Source: Chloroflexota bacterium
GTDB lineage: Bacteria; Chloroflexota; Anaerolineae; Anaerolineales; UBA11858
Length of the DNA stretch: 36,155 nucleotides
Direction: 5' to 3'
Assembly (NCBI GenBank): GCA_030609055.1
Contig: JAUWCZ010000010.1
Location: 1 to 36,155, forward strand
A program made the position numbers and the translations under genes. Shown here piece by piece: positions 8,273 to 15,906 of the stretch; the first letter of the stretch is position 1; each line of letters begins with the position of its first letter. The notes under the pieces were generated by a model that saw only the letters and a list, made by a program, of their open reading frames with translations, made no database searches and was not told the origin of the DNA.

Positions 8273-9223
8273 TTAGGGATCTTGAGCACAGCGGAATCCG
8301 ACGTCGGGAGCATAATAGGTGGGTCCTGCACTATTTCTTTTCCAAACCCGCAGGTCTACTTCGTAAGAGTAAAAGCTGCCTCCCCGCAGGTAGCGGTAAT
8401 GCTGTTTGGGATAATCATCCCCGGTCCACTGCCAGACATTCCCCGCCATATCGTATAAGCCGTAGGGGCTGGCTTGATCCAGCGTTTCATAATCCTGATA
8501 GGTTGACCCATTGTATAAACCTACCGGAGTTGTATTACCCAATTTGCCGGAGATCTTTTCAAACAGGTCATGGGAGGAATAATAATTGGCATGGTTAAAT
8601 TTAACTTCCATTCCCCAGGGGAATGCCAGGCCATGTCCATCTACAATCGCAGTCCCCCGGGCCGCTTTTTCCCATTCAATCTCAGTTGGTAATCGCCATC
8701 CATAATAGGCGCAGTAGGCTTCTGCTCCAAACCAGGTCACCATAGTGACGGGGTGGTTGGTATATTCTGGGATAGTGGAGAAAGTCTGACCATCAAATCT
8801 AATACGTTCGCCCGAAGTGTTGAGTGGGTAATGAAGTTTATTGCCAGCTTCAATCTGATCCTCATGTTCGTAGCCATCAAACTGATCTCCGGGATAGAAT
8901 CCGAAAGCACCATAAACGATTGAGATATTTTCGTTCTCCACTACTGTCACATCTCCTATGCTGATACCATCAGAAACAACCTCATTCAGATAGTGAGAGT
9001 ATTGTTGATTGGTGACATCTGTGATCATGATTTTGTAATCATAATCCAGATCGATCATGTGATCATGTTGTCCGCTGGGAAACTCTCCAGAGGGAATTAA
9101 AACCCACGACTCGGGATCTACTCCGGTGTCAATATACTCCGAAGGGGTTACACTTGAGATGTCAATTGCAGGACTGCAGGCAGCCAAAAAAAGCAGCAGC
9201 AGAATTATCAAAAAGCGTTTCAT
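8273..9223 (-). CDS. SUMF1/FGE-fold lipoprotein, NirV-like, without the FGE cysteines
   Basis: 316 residues: a lipoprotein signal ending LAAC, then a formylglycine-generating-enzyme-like domain with RLPTEIEWEKAARG, LYDMAGNVWQWTGD, RGGSF and GFRCA. After RGGSF, human FGE carries its two catalytic cysteines; here the stretch FYSYEVDLRVWKR has none, so sulfatase activation is unlikely. SUMF1-fold proteins such as NirV are encoded next to nitrite reductase genes, a useful parallel because this gene overlaps the oxidase-like gene by ATGA (9220-9223), with its GGAGGAGGTG site inside the upstream gene's end. I infer an extracytoplasmic accessory protein for that membrane protein. Confidence 0.82.
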   Translation of the reverse strand: MKRFLIILLLLFLAACSPAIDISSVTPSEYIDTGVDPESWVLIPSGEFPSGQHDHMIDLDYDYKIMITDVTNQQYSHYLNEVVSDGISIGDVTVVENENISIVYGAFGFYPGDQFDGYEHEDQIEAGNKLHYPLNTSGERIRFDGQTFSTIPEYTNHPVTMVTWFGAEAYCAYYGWRLPTEIEWEKAARGTAIVDGHGLAFPWGMEVKFNHANYYSSHDLFEKISGKLGNTTPVGLYNGSTYQDYETLDQASPYGLYDMAGNVWQWTGDDYPKQHYRYLRGGSFYSYEVDLRVWKRNSAGPTYYAPDVGFRCAQDP

Positions 9224-10761
9224 TCTGACACCTCCTCCAGGGAAGCAGTTAATTCCTCTAATTTTCTCTTTCCCTCAGCGATTTCAGCTTCGGTTGCGAT
9301 TTTTGTCTCCTGTTTCAGTTCCTCAGCCCAGCGCCCCTGCTTCAGGAACAGATCATACAGGCGCCAGAGCAAAAAGACAGCCAGGATCACCAGAACACTT
9401 GCTAGGCCAATGTCAACGAGCAGCATGGTCCAATTCACCACTGCTTGTTGTGCGGCTTGTTCAACAAAAAGTCGCTTCATAGAAAACACGGTTACTGCAC
9501 CGAATGCCAGGTCGGATCCCAGGATGATCAACCACCCGAACCATTTCCTCGCTTTTCCCTTCAAGCCGGAAAGATCAGCATAATAAAAAAGGATAATGGT
9601 CGCGATTAACCCGGAAAGAATATGCCAGTGCCCGGTTAAAATGATGCGCTCTTCCCTGTGGGGCCAGACCCGGAATATTTCATCCAGCTTTACAGCCATG
9701 AAGATTCCCACTCCACTGACTGTAAAGTTCATGAACACCATCTGCCAACCGGTACCGAACTTGAGGGGATCGTGAACCAAGGCTTTGATTTTTTGCCAGG
9801 CGGAAGGTTTTGCCAGCCCTAATTCTTTAACGCGGCCTCTGATCAAAGCATCCCAGGAGTAGATAACATACATCAAGGCAGCCAGTAGGATAAAAGTTGA
9901 TCCAATGTATATTGTTGTATGGGCCCATTCCAGCCAGACAACAGAAAGTGCACCAGCTGTAGTGATGATCATACCGAGGTTCATCAGCGGCATGGATATC
10001 TTATGATAAATACCTTTAAATTTCATCCAGCGCCCGACGATCAACGTGATAGCCACAGCAATCAGAGTAAGCATGATATGCAAATGACCTATAATGGCTT
10101 TCTGCAGCAGGGTCTTTTCCGGAGTCCGGATCAGGTCTTCTGCCAGGAAGGTTTCATGACCATTTCCCCAATACGAACCTGTTACAGCGCCGAAAGTGGA
10201 CGAGACCAGCGTGGCTATCGCCATCACAAAGAATGCCAGTCGTTCCAGATCCACTCCCTTTTTTGTCCTGGCAAAAGGAGAATCAGGGGGAAGAAGGTAC
10301 TCTTTTTTCCAGGGCCAAAGAGCGGCAGCCAGTAATAACCCTGCAAAGAACACCAGAGACAATCCCAGGATATATAGACCATGGAAAACGAAATTATGTC
10401 CGAAGTAACCAAACCACAATCCAAAGATCAGACTGGTCAAATAACCAACAGTGATAGTGGCGTTGATAGTTACCTGCTGATGCCGTTTCATGGGAACGAT
10501 ATCAGTTATAAAATATACTTCCGCAGCGACGACAGTCATGGCAATGGTGTGGTAGAGCAGGATTATCCGGCCTTCACGCTCAGCCTGAATCAGGTCTAAG
10601 CCGAGAACTCTAACGGTTATATCTCTTACTCCCCATTCCACCATCGGTCCAGAGAGAGTACCAAAAATTGCGGTTACCAGGGCGACAGCGGCGATCGCTA
10701 CCAATGCTAATCCGCGTGTTGAAGTGAATAAGTATGTAAATCGTTTTGAAATGGCCTGCAT
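9220..10761 (-). CDS. Heme-copper-oxidase-subunit-I-like membrane protein without CuB ligands
   Basis: 513 residues with about 12 hydrophobic helices and a charged C-terminal tail (about 475-513). Three segments resemble each other: around His71 (GRIILLYHTIAM), around 220-228 (QKAIIGHLHIM) and around 370-380 (ERIILTGHWHIL), each followed by a helix, a basic loop and another pair of helices. HxH resembles helix X of heme-copper oxidases and AHxHLALFG of NorB, and the NLGMIITTAG segment recalls the NorB helix after it. The HH pair and the helix VI CuB histidine are absent, so neither oxygen nor NO reduction by the classical site is supported. AGGAGG precedes the ATG. Translationally coupled to the SUMF1-fold gene. 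Function is inferred only at the level of a membrane heme protein. Confidence 0.5.
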   Translation of the reverse strand: MQAISKRFTYLFTSTRGLALVAIAAVALVTAIFGTLSGPMVEWGVRDITVRVLGLDLIQAEREGRIILLYHTIAMTVVAAEVYFITDIVPMKRHQQVTINATITVGYLTSLIFGLWFGYFGHNFVFHGLYILGLSLVFFAGLLLAAALWPWKKEYLLPPDSPFARTKKGVDLERLAFFVMAIATLVSSTFGAVTGSYWGNGHETFLAEDLIRTPEKTLLQKAIIGHLHIMLTLIAVAITLIVGRWMKFKGIYHKISMPLMNLGMIITTAGALSVVWLEWAHTTIYIGSTFILLAALMYVIYSWDALIRGRVKELGLAKPSAWQKIKALVHDPLKFGTGWQMVFMNFTVSGVGIFMAVKLDEIFRVWPHREERIILTGHWHILSGLIATIILFYYADLSGLKGKARKWFGWLIILGSDLAFGAVTVFSMKRLFVEQAAQQAVVNWTMLLVDIGLASVLVILAVFLLWRLYDLFLKQGRWAEELKQETKIATEAEIAEGKRKLEELTASLEEVSE

Positions 10762-10819
10762 TTAATTGCCTCCTGAAGAAAGCAAATCGGTTAGATATGC
10801 AATGAAAACAACTCACCCA

Positions 10820-10854
10820 GCGCTGTGAAATCTACCAAGAGCATAACACAGCGC
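10820..10854 (-). terminator. Hairpin between the 10897 and 9220 genes (attenuator or weak terminator)
   Basis: GCGCTGTG (10820-10827) pairs with CACAGCGC (10847-10854), 8 bp around a 19-base loop. On the minus strand the hairpin is followed by a moderately T-rich stretch (GTTGTTTTC). It may reduce read-through into the oxidase-like gene or protect the upstream message. Confidence 0.4.
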
Positions 10855-10896
10855 GGATGAGAGGTCTTTATTAAAAGGCAATATTCTTTTTCAAAG

Positions 10897-11523
10897 TTAT
10901 TTCAATGAGCCGATATCTTTTCTGAATCCAAACGTGAATGCTAGTGTCATTAAAAACAACAGCGGTGCCAGGATTGTAAACACGAACGCTGCACTGAAAA
11001 ACAAAAACTGACTGCCGGAGACCAGGAACGCTAACGCGATGCCCCCCAAACCGATCAAGGCGCCGCCGATACCAACCAACCAGAAACCCTTGGCGGCATC
11101 TTTCTGGAAAAACGGCAATAAAAAGATGATCAAACCGGCTACGCCATGAAAAACAGGCACGGCCAAACTTTTTAAGGACATTCCACCTATACTGGTGACA
11201 GCGACAGCCAACAAACCCAGCAGTGCAAACCAGGAATAGATTTTTTTATAATCAGGGGCAAATTGGTTCATTAATCCCATCGAGATTCCCAGAGGAATTA
11301 AGGTTGCCACAGTAAGCACATAGGATGAAGCCAGGATATCCCAGCCGAAGAAAATCAACAGTAGGCCGGAGACAAGTAAAACACCAAAGCCCATCATGTA
11401 GTAAACATCATAGAGAGCTTTTTCTGCCTGGTATCGTTTATAGAAAAACCAGAGCATATAGATGGCGGTAAGGCCGGTCAAGAGTAGAATCAATCCATCA
11501 AAGTTAATCATTGGGTTGAACAT
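10897..11523 (-). CDS. Small polytopic membrane protein, paralogue of the 6679-7284 product
   Basis: 208 residues and about seven helices. It shares HGVAGLIIFLLP and LVGIGGALIGLGG with the protein at 6679-7284 and has the same overall layout, with a short basic C-terminus. AAGGAG lies six bases before the ATG at 11523. It heads the minus-strand run that continues into the oxidase-like protein, SUMF1-fold lipoprotein and ctaB, and its upstream region carries two Crp/Fnr-type palindromes, so it is the likely first gene of a regulated operon. A subunit or heme-handling role is inferred from context only; no family name recognised. Confidence 0.75.
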   Translation of the reverse strand: MFNPMINFDGLILLLTGLTAIYMLWFFYKRYQAEKALYDVYYMMGFGVLLVSGLLLIFFGWDILASSYVLTVATLIPLGISMGLMNQFAPDYKKIYSWFALLGLLAVAVTSIGGMSLKSLAVPVFHGVAGLIIFLLPFFQKDAAKGFWLVGIGGALIGLGGIALAFLVSGSQFLFFSAAFVFTILAPLLFLMTLAFTFGFRKDIGSLK

Positions 11524-11565
11524 GGGGAACTCCTTTATGATAAAGATATTTTAGGTCACTCCGCA

Positions 11566-11581
11566 CGTGAAAAAATTCACG
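11566..11581. promoter_or_regulatory. Crp/Fnr-type palindrome, proximal to the minus-strand operon
   Basis: CGTGAAAAAATTCACG has 6-bp perfect arms around AAAA and the core GTGA-N6-TCAC. Its centre is about 50 bp upstream of the ATG at 11523. It would lie close to the promoter of that gene and could act as an activator or repressor site. Confidence 0.5.
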
Positions 11582-11620
11582 CGGGTTTAATTTATTATTA
11601 TTCAAGAACTCTCTCCTGTC

Positions 11621-11636
11621 TGTGATTTAAGTCACA
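11621..11636. promoter_or_regulatory. Crp/Fnr-type palindrome, TGTGA-N6-TCACA
   Basis: TGTGATTTAAGTCACA matches the classical Crp consensus arms exactly, with a TTAA centre. It is 55 bp centre-to-centre from the site at 11566 and lies between divergent redox genes, flanked within the cluster by two Crp/Fnr regulator genes. Confidence 0.6.
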
Positions 11637-11882
11637 AAAGATATTTAATAACAGGAAGAGTACTACTAAAGAAAGACAATTCCCTTACTGCGTTTGACTG
11701 AATAGTATCCCTTTTGCCACGGATCTCTTTAGAAATCTGGTTTTCGATGAATTGGCCTTAATAGTATTTTAATATTCTCTTCATAAAACATCAATAATTA
11801 CTAGTTATGATCCCTAGCAGTATGAAATAGAACCTGTTATGTACGTTCCCCTGAAGGATCAGGGAAAAGGAAATTTACAATC

Positions 11883-12527
11883 ATGGAGAAAAAAAGAATA
11901 TTTTCAGTTCAAACACGGAACAATATAGTCTTGGATATTTTCTTATTGATATCGGGGCTGGTTACAGCACTTTCGGGTATTTACTTCTTATTCCTCCCTG
12001 TAGGCGGGTATCAAGGGGGAAGAAACCCGCTTTACGGTGTAACGATCTTCTTTGAACGCCATACCTGGAGCGATATCCATATCTGGGCAAGCGTTTTGAT
12101 TCTTGCGCTGGTTCTCTTGCATATTCCTTTGCACTGGGAGTGGATCGTAAAAATGACCAAAAGTGGATTTCGATCTATGCTCGGGAAAAGCAGATTAAAT
12201 AAATACAGCAAATTCAATCTGGCAATCAACATCTTAGTTGGGTTGTCCGGCTTGATCTGTGCTATCAGCGGAGTATATTTCCTGCTGGTGCCTGGGGCTT
12301 CCCACGCATCACCGGTAGGAGATCCAGAGTGGCTTTTTAGCCTATTGACATGGGATTTAATCCACACCTGGAGCGGGGTAGTGGCGATCTCAGCTGCCGT
12401 TCTCCATTTCTGGATTCACTGGAAGTGGGTCTTAAAAGTCCTTAATAAATATTGGAAAGTGTGGACTAAAAAACTAGTCTTCCAGAAATTAGATCAAGCC
12501 ATTGTGGTACCCAGTAGTGAGGGGTGA
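11883..12527 (+). CDS. Membrane cytochrome b-like protein with two tandem DUF4405 domains
   Basis: 214 residues made of two similar halves. Each has two helices, the first ending in a SG(I/V)YFL segment and the second bearing a pattern of His: DIHIW...LLHIPLHWEWI (about 63-90) and LIHTW...VLHFWIHWKWV (about 159-187). This is the DUF4405 arrangement, in which the histidines are expected to bind two b hemes within the four-helix bundle. The likely role is transmembrane electron transfer between quinol and an extracytoplasmic partner. AAAGGAAA precedes the start at about nine bases. The next gene, 45 bases on, encodes an exported partner. The upstream region has two Crp/Fnr-type sites. Confidence 0.78.
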   Translation: MEKKRIFSVQTRNNIVLDIFLLISGLVTALSGIYFLFLPVGGYQGGRNPLYGVTIFFERHTWSDIHIWASVLILALVLLHIPLHWEWIVKMTKSGFRSMLGKSRLNKYSKFNLAINILVGLSGLICAISGVYFLLVPGASHASPVGDPEWLFSLLTWDLIHTWSGVVAISAAVLHFWIHWKWVLKVLNKYWKVWTKKLVFQKLDQAIVVPSSEG

Positions 12528-12572
12528 AGATTATTAATTAGAGAGGATTAACTACTACAAAAGAGGTATAAA

Positions 12573-13073
12573 ATGATGAAAAAAATCTTGATGTGGACTT
12601 TATATGCAGCATTGGTAGGGATATTGATTTTTGGGGCTGTAAACCGCACCGCAGCCAAAATAGAACCGAGCGGCAAACCGTATGCCGAATCGTCAGAGGG
12701 ATTATCAACTGGATTTGGGAGAGGTGGTTCCGGAAAAAACGAGCAGCCTGGTGGGTTTGAGGATGAAATCCACGCCTCGAATCTTGAAGAGCATGAGTGG
12801 GTGACCCTTTCCGGGGTGATCTCATCCTTTTCTGCTCAAGAGATGCTCGCAGTAATGGATAATGGAGAAACCATATATGTTGCTGGTCGCGCCTGGAGGT
12901 TTGCCCTGGAGCAGGGATTTGATCCCCGCCTGGGAAATCAGCTTACAATGCATGGTTTCTTTGAGAATGGGGAGTTTGAACCGGCTAAGATTAACAATCT
13001 CAGCACCGGTCAGGTCGCGAATCTTAGAAGTGAAACCGGCCGACCCCTTTGGGCGGGCAATAACACATATTAG
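12573..13073 (+). CDS. Exported OB-fold-like small protein, partner of the DUF4405 cytochrome b
   Basis: 166 residues with an N-terminal signal or anchor helix (about 4-24), a low-complexity Gly/Ser/Glu linker to about residue 75, then a compact domain of beta-rich character starting WVTLSGVISSF and containing GETIYVAGRAW and LTMHGFFENGEF, which reads like an OB-fold. No cofactor motif or cysteine is visible. GAGG sits six bases before the ATG. It follows the DUF4405 gene on the same strand and ends at a strong terminator, so the two form a bicistronic unit. I infer a soluble extracytoplasmic partner, with no activity assigned. Confidence 0.65.
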   Translation: MMKKILMWTLYAALVGILIFGAVNRTAAKIEPSGKPYAESSEGLSTGFGRGGSGKNEQPGGFEDEIHASNLEEHEWVTLSGVISSFSAQEMLAVMDNGETIYVAGRAWRFALEQGFDPRLGNQLTMHGFFENGEFEPAKINNLSTGQVANLRSETGRPLWAGNNTY

Positions 13074-13089
13074 GTTTGAAGCACTCCAG

Positions 13090-13127
13090 AAAGGATGGAA
13101 TCTGAGGGATTCCATCCTTTTTTCTTT
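13090..13127 (+). terminator. Rho-independent terminator of the DUF4405 unit
   Basis: A perfect 13-bp stem (13090-13102 with 13108-13120, core GGATGGAATC), 5-base loop, then TTTCTTTT. It lies 16 bases beyond the stop codon at 13073. Confidence 0.92.
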
Positions 13128-13265
13128 TCCCTATATTCCCTGCATGTTTTATCAGAAATAATAGTCTGCTCTTGCAGGAGTATATATTCAGGCAGGTTCC
13201 CTTAATTATCGATCAGGAATTCCCTCCCGTCAGTGTTTAATGTTTCCAAGTGGGTTGTTAATAAC

Positions 13266-13294
13266 AATCACGGATCTTGAAAAGATCCGTGATT
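13266..13294 (-). terminator. Hairpin downstream of the 13337-14113 gene
   Basis: A 13-bp perfect stem (AATCACGGATCTT, 13266-13278, with 13282-13294) and a 3-base loop, about 40 bases past the stop of the minus-strand membrane-protein gene. Neither side has a strong T tract, so it may be a message-end stabiliser or a bidirectional terminator. Confidence 0.5.
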
Positions 13295-13336
13295 TAACTA
13301 TTTATAAGGATGACCGGCTCAGTCACCCCTACTCAT

Positions 13337-14113
13337 CTACTCTGATTTCCCTTCAATTTTTTGCCACAGTTTGGGTATTACAAATAGGACCACCAAGATT
13401 GTGGAACTGATGGGTGCCAAAGAGAACAGGGAAAATCTCCCCAGTTGTTGCGCTGTGATAACCGCAAGGGGATACCCGACTACAATTTCCAGTACACCGG
13501 CGGTCAACCCGAGTACTCGCATCCATTCTTTCGGCTGCATTATGACCCCCACTGTGACAATTCCCCAACCAAGCATGGCTGCCCAATGCAACCTCTGGAC
13601 AAACACGAAGAAGGGCATGCCAATGGTAATGATTCTACTTAAACTAGCGATACCATTCATCAGGCAAAATACCCAGGCCATCCCCAGGAGCAAACCCAGC
13701 AGCGCTCGACCCCAGGTGCGTTTCCCGACCAGAAGGACGAGAAGGAAGTAGAGAACCAAATATGGCCAAAATAGGATGAAATACACTGGGGGCAAATTAG
13801 CTGCCATGAAGGGGACATTGATGAACCAGGCTCCCTGCAACGCCAGCACAATGGCTATCATGGAAAGCAGAAAAGCCCATTTCTTCTTGGTGAAGAATCC
13901 ATAGGCGCTGATCAGAAAGATCACTCCCGCAATCATACCGAAATCTGACATTGCGGGATGGATGAATTTTAAAAGGATCTCACACCCCGGTTCAGCCGAT
14001 TCTGCATTCATGCCGGTAACATACCATTTCAGGAAAATGACTGAATGGCCAATAATACCCATCAGGCCGCCGATAATGGCGAGAACTCCACCAAGGACCC
14101 TGTTTTGCTTCAT
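13337..14113 (-). CDS. Polytopic membrane protein of unknown function
   Basis: 258 residues from the ATG at 14113, nine bases after AAAGGAG; an open frame continues to 14209 but lacks a ribosome site and would add 32 polar residues before the first helix. About eight helices; an extracytoplasmic loop after helix 1 carries Cys in AEPGCEILL, and a later helix has LHWAAMLGW. No family recognised. It is divergent from the second Crp/Fnr gene and sits between the DUF4405 unit and the octaheme unit, which suggests a place in the same redox programme, but nothing in the sequence shows a cofactor. Confidence 0.7.
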   Translation of the reverse strand: MKQNRVLGGVLAIIGGLMGIIGHSVIFLKWYVTGMNAESAEPGCEILLKFIHPAMSDFGMIAGVIFLISAYGFFTKKKWAFLLSMIAIVLALQGAWFINVPFMAANLPPVYFILFWPYLVLYFLLVLLVGKRTWGRALLGLLLGMAWVFCLMNGIASLSRIITIGMPFFVFVQRLHWAAMLGWGIVTVGVIMQPKEWMRVLGLTAGVLEIVVGYPLAVITAQQLGRFSLFSLAPISSTILVVLFVIPKLWQKIEGKSE

Positions 14114-14257
14114 TGGAACACACTCCTTTGTATGCTGTTTCATAAAAGTGAAATATAATACAAAGTAATCAAGATGTCTTTGCCTTAACGCAAATAATGA
14201 GTAAATCAATACGATAGAAGATTGTTAGATGTTGGAAGCTGGAAAGGAACATGTATT

Positions 14258-14935
14258 ATGTTGATGGAATTGCTCAACAAAAATCCTGTTTTCGCATGCC
14301 TGGATCAGGAAGAACTGAAATCGGTTGCTAAATCAGCCAACAGACACAAGTACCAGAAAGGAGAATGGATTGCCCATCATGGCCAGGATTGGCCATTTCT
14401 TTTCCTGATTGAAAGTGGAACTGTTCAGGCGCTCAAAGAGTCACCTGAAGGTCGCAGCTTGCTGGTTGTGGAACTAGAAAAAGGGGAAATATTTTGGGGC
14501 TTGAGTTTTTTCATTGAAAATGCCCCCATGCCTGTTGCATTGGTTGCCAAACAGAATACCAACTTATTTCTCTGGTCCTTGGATTATCTGAAACCGATCA
14601 TTCTTAGAAACGGAGAAATGTCCTGGGAGCTAACCCAGCTGATGATCTTAAAAATGCAGTATGCTAGTGAGATACTAAATGAATTTGCGTTTCAACCTAC
14701 TACGGGACGTCTCGCTCGACTCCTTCTGGAACACTTTGAAGATGCCGTTGGGGATTATGTTTCAAGAGACATGACCCTGGATGAGATGGCAGCCCGGATT
14801 GGCTCTACGAGGGAGATGGTTTGCCGCCATCTGTATCACTTTGCAGATCAAGGCGTGATCCAAATTAACCGCACGGAGTTAAAGATCACGAACCAGACCT
14901 TCCTGGAAGGATTAGCAGGAAAGGGAAAACAATAA
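14258..14935 (+). CDS. Crp/Fnr-family transcriptional regulator (second of two)
   Basis: Beta-roll sensor domain followed by a winged HTH containing MTLDEMAARIGSTREMVCRHL. I start at ATG 14258, nine bases after AAAGGA, giving 225 residues beginning MLMELLNKNPVFACLD, the usual family start; a TTG at 14222 would add 12 residues. The few cysteines (Cys in FACLD and MVCRH) do not form the Fnr iron-sulfur set. The HTH core TRExVxRxL is shared with the regulator at 5157, so both may read similar GTGA-type half-sites. Divergent from the 13337 membrane gene and convergent with the octaheme unit. Confidence 0.9.
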   Translation: MLMELLNKNPVFACLDQEELKSVAKSANRHKYQKGEWIAHHGQDWPFLFLIESGTVQALKESPEGRSLLVVELEKGEIFWGLSFFIENAPMPVALVAKQNTNLFLWSLDYLKPIILRNGEMSWELTQLMILKMQYASEILNEFAFQPTTGRLARLLLEHFEDAVGDYVSRDMTLDEMAARIGSTREMVCRHLYHFADQGVIQINRTELKITNQTFLEGLAGKGKQ

Positions 14936-14985
14936 GAGGTCCTGGGTTCGGAATCTAGTTGACAGGTTGGAACGGTCACAGATGA

Positions 14986-15903
14986 TCAACTATTTGAGAT
15001 ATAGTCCTGCTCCCCGGGATCAAACAAGGTAATTAATCCCAAAGCGCCCATATTGGCAAACAGCAGGGGAGCTAAAAAAGGTGCACCTCGGATGAAACGC
15101 TCTGGGACAAACTCTCCTCTCGAGGTTAAATTGTCCAGGATGTGTAATCCAGTGCCGAGAACGCCTACCAGGATCAAACCCAGCATCACCAGAAAATAAA
15201 TCAGGATATCCCCCCGCCTGGGATGGGGGATCAGCGCCATGATCACTGGAGAAATTACGCCCAGAATTCCTGCAATCACTGGAACCCACAGCCAGGGATT
15301 CACAAAAGATGTTCTCGCATGATCCAACACGCTGCTGACTAAGGTAGCCAGTGTACCAAGGCTGACCATGAGTAAAAAAGCCCTGGTTTTGTTATATGGA
15401 AGTTGGAAGTATTTCCCGCTCCAGATCAACAACCTCCCGCTATCAATCGGTTCTTCCCTCCAGACTGCGCTGAGCCCCAATAAACCAACCAATGAGAATA
15501 CGAGTGGTCCTACGACTGGGGGAGCCCAAACCAGTAGTTGAATTGATATTTTCATACCTGGAGGGGCAGTGGGTAAGATAGCCCGGATAAAGTGAAAGTA
15601 TGCCCCCAGTAATCCAATCCCAATACTGGATATAAAAACCAGATTGGCTACCGTGATAGCAATTTTTCGTTTCCTAATGGCAATCCACCCAGCAATCAGT
15701 AGCAGTACTCCAGCGACTGGACCGAAAATAATCGGGATCCACTCCCGGAATACAATAGTTCCGCTGAGTTTATGAGCCAGGTAAATATCAATCCCTAAAA
15801 AGATTTCGTTCACAGCTGCCATCAGCAGCATCATTTGATCTCTGGAAAACGGGAATCGGACTCGGGCGAGCGGAGGAAAAAGGACTTCTAAATATCCTTT
15901 CAT
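14986..15903 (-). CDS. Polytopic membrane protein paired with the octaheme cytochrome
   Basis: 305 residues, about eight to nine helices. Potential heme or quinone-site residues include His in YLAHKLSG, AYFHFIRA, LDHARTSF and GLHILDNL. It starts three bases after the stop of the octaheme gene, so the two are translationally linked. The usual quinol partner of HAO or NrfA enzymes is a tetraheme NapC/NrfH protein; none is in view, and this protein has no heme c motif. I infer that it is a membrane partner passing electrons between the quinone pool and the octaheme subunit. It is not recognisably NrfD, although layout and length are comparable. Confidence 0.7.
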   Translation of the reverse strand: MKGYLEVLFPPLARVRFPFSRDQMMLLMAAVNEIFLGIDIYLAHKLSGTIVFREWIPIIFGPVAGVLLLIAGWIAIRKRKIAITVANLVFISSIGIGLLGAYFHFIRAILPTAPPGMKISIQLLVWAPPVVGPLVFSLVGLLGLSAVWREEPIDSGRLLIWSGKYFQLPYNKTRAFLLMVSLGTLATLVSSVLDHARTSFVNPWLWVPVIAGILGVISPVIMALIPHPRRGDILIYFLVMLGLILVGVLGTGLHILDNLTSRGEFVPERFIRGAPFLAPLLFANMGALGLITLFDPGEQDYISNS

Positions 15904-15906
15904 TTC

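Larger units (their letters stand above)
11524..11882. other. 359-base divergent regulatory region
   Basis: No gene is visible. The AT-rich gap separates the minus-strand membrane operon from the plus-strand DUF4405 cytochrome b gene. It contains two Crp/Fnr-type palindromes at 11566-11581 and 11621-11636 and, on the minus strand, several -10-like hexamers (TAATAA near 11595-11600, TAAAAT at 11548-11553). For the plus-strand gene no strong promoter stands out; TATGAT occurs at 11806-11811. Confidence 0.6.

Noticed and set aside
8273-9223. Calling the SUMF1-fold protein a formylglycine-generating (sulfatase-activating) enzyme
   Set aside because: The region following RGGSF lacks both catalytic cysteines, and no sulfatase gene is nearby.
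9220-10761. Naming the 513-residue protein NorB or a cbb3 oxidase subunit I
   Set aside because: The adjacent HH pair and helix VI histidine that bind CuB are not found; only HxH-type motifs are present, so the catalytic name is not supported.
5157-14935. Calling either Crp/Fnr regulator an oxygen-sensing Fnr
   Set aside because: Neither protein has the cysteine set needed to hold a [4Fe-4S] cluster.
14956-14992. TAGTTGA / TCAACTA inverted repeat between the second regulator and the octaheme unit as a terminator
   Set aside because: The arms are AT-rich, the loop is long and the right arm overlaps the stop codon of the convergent gene.
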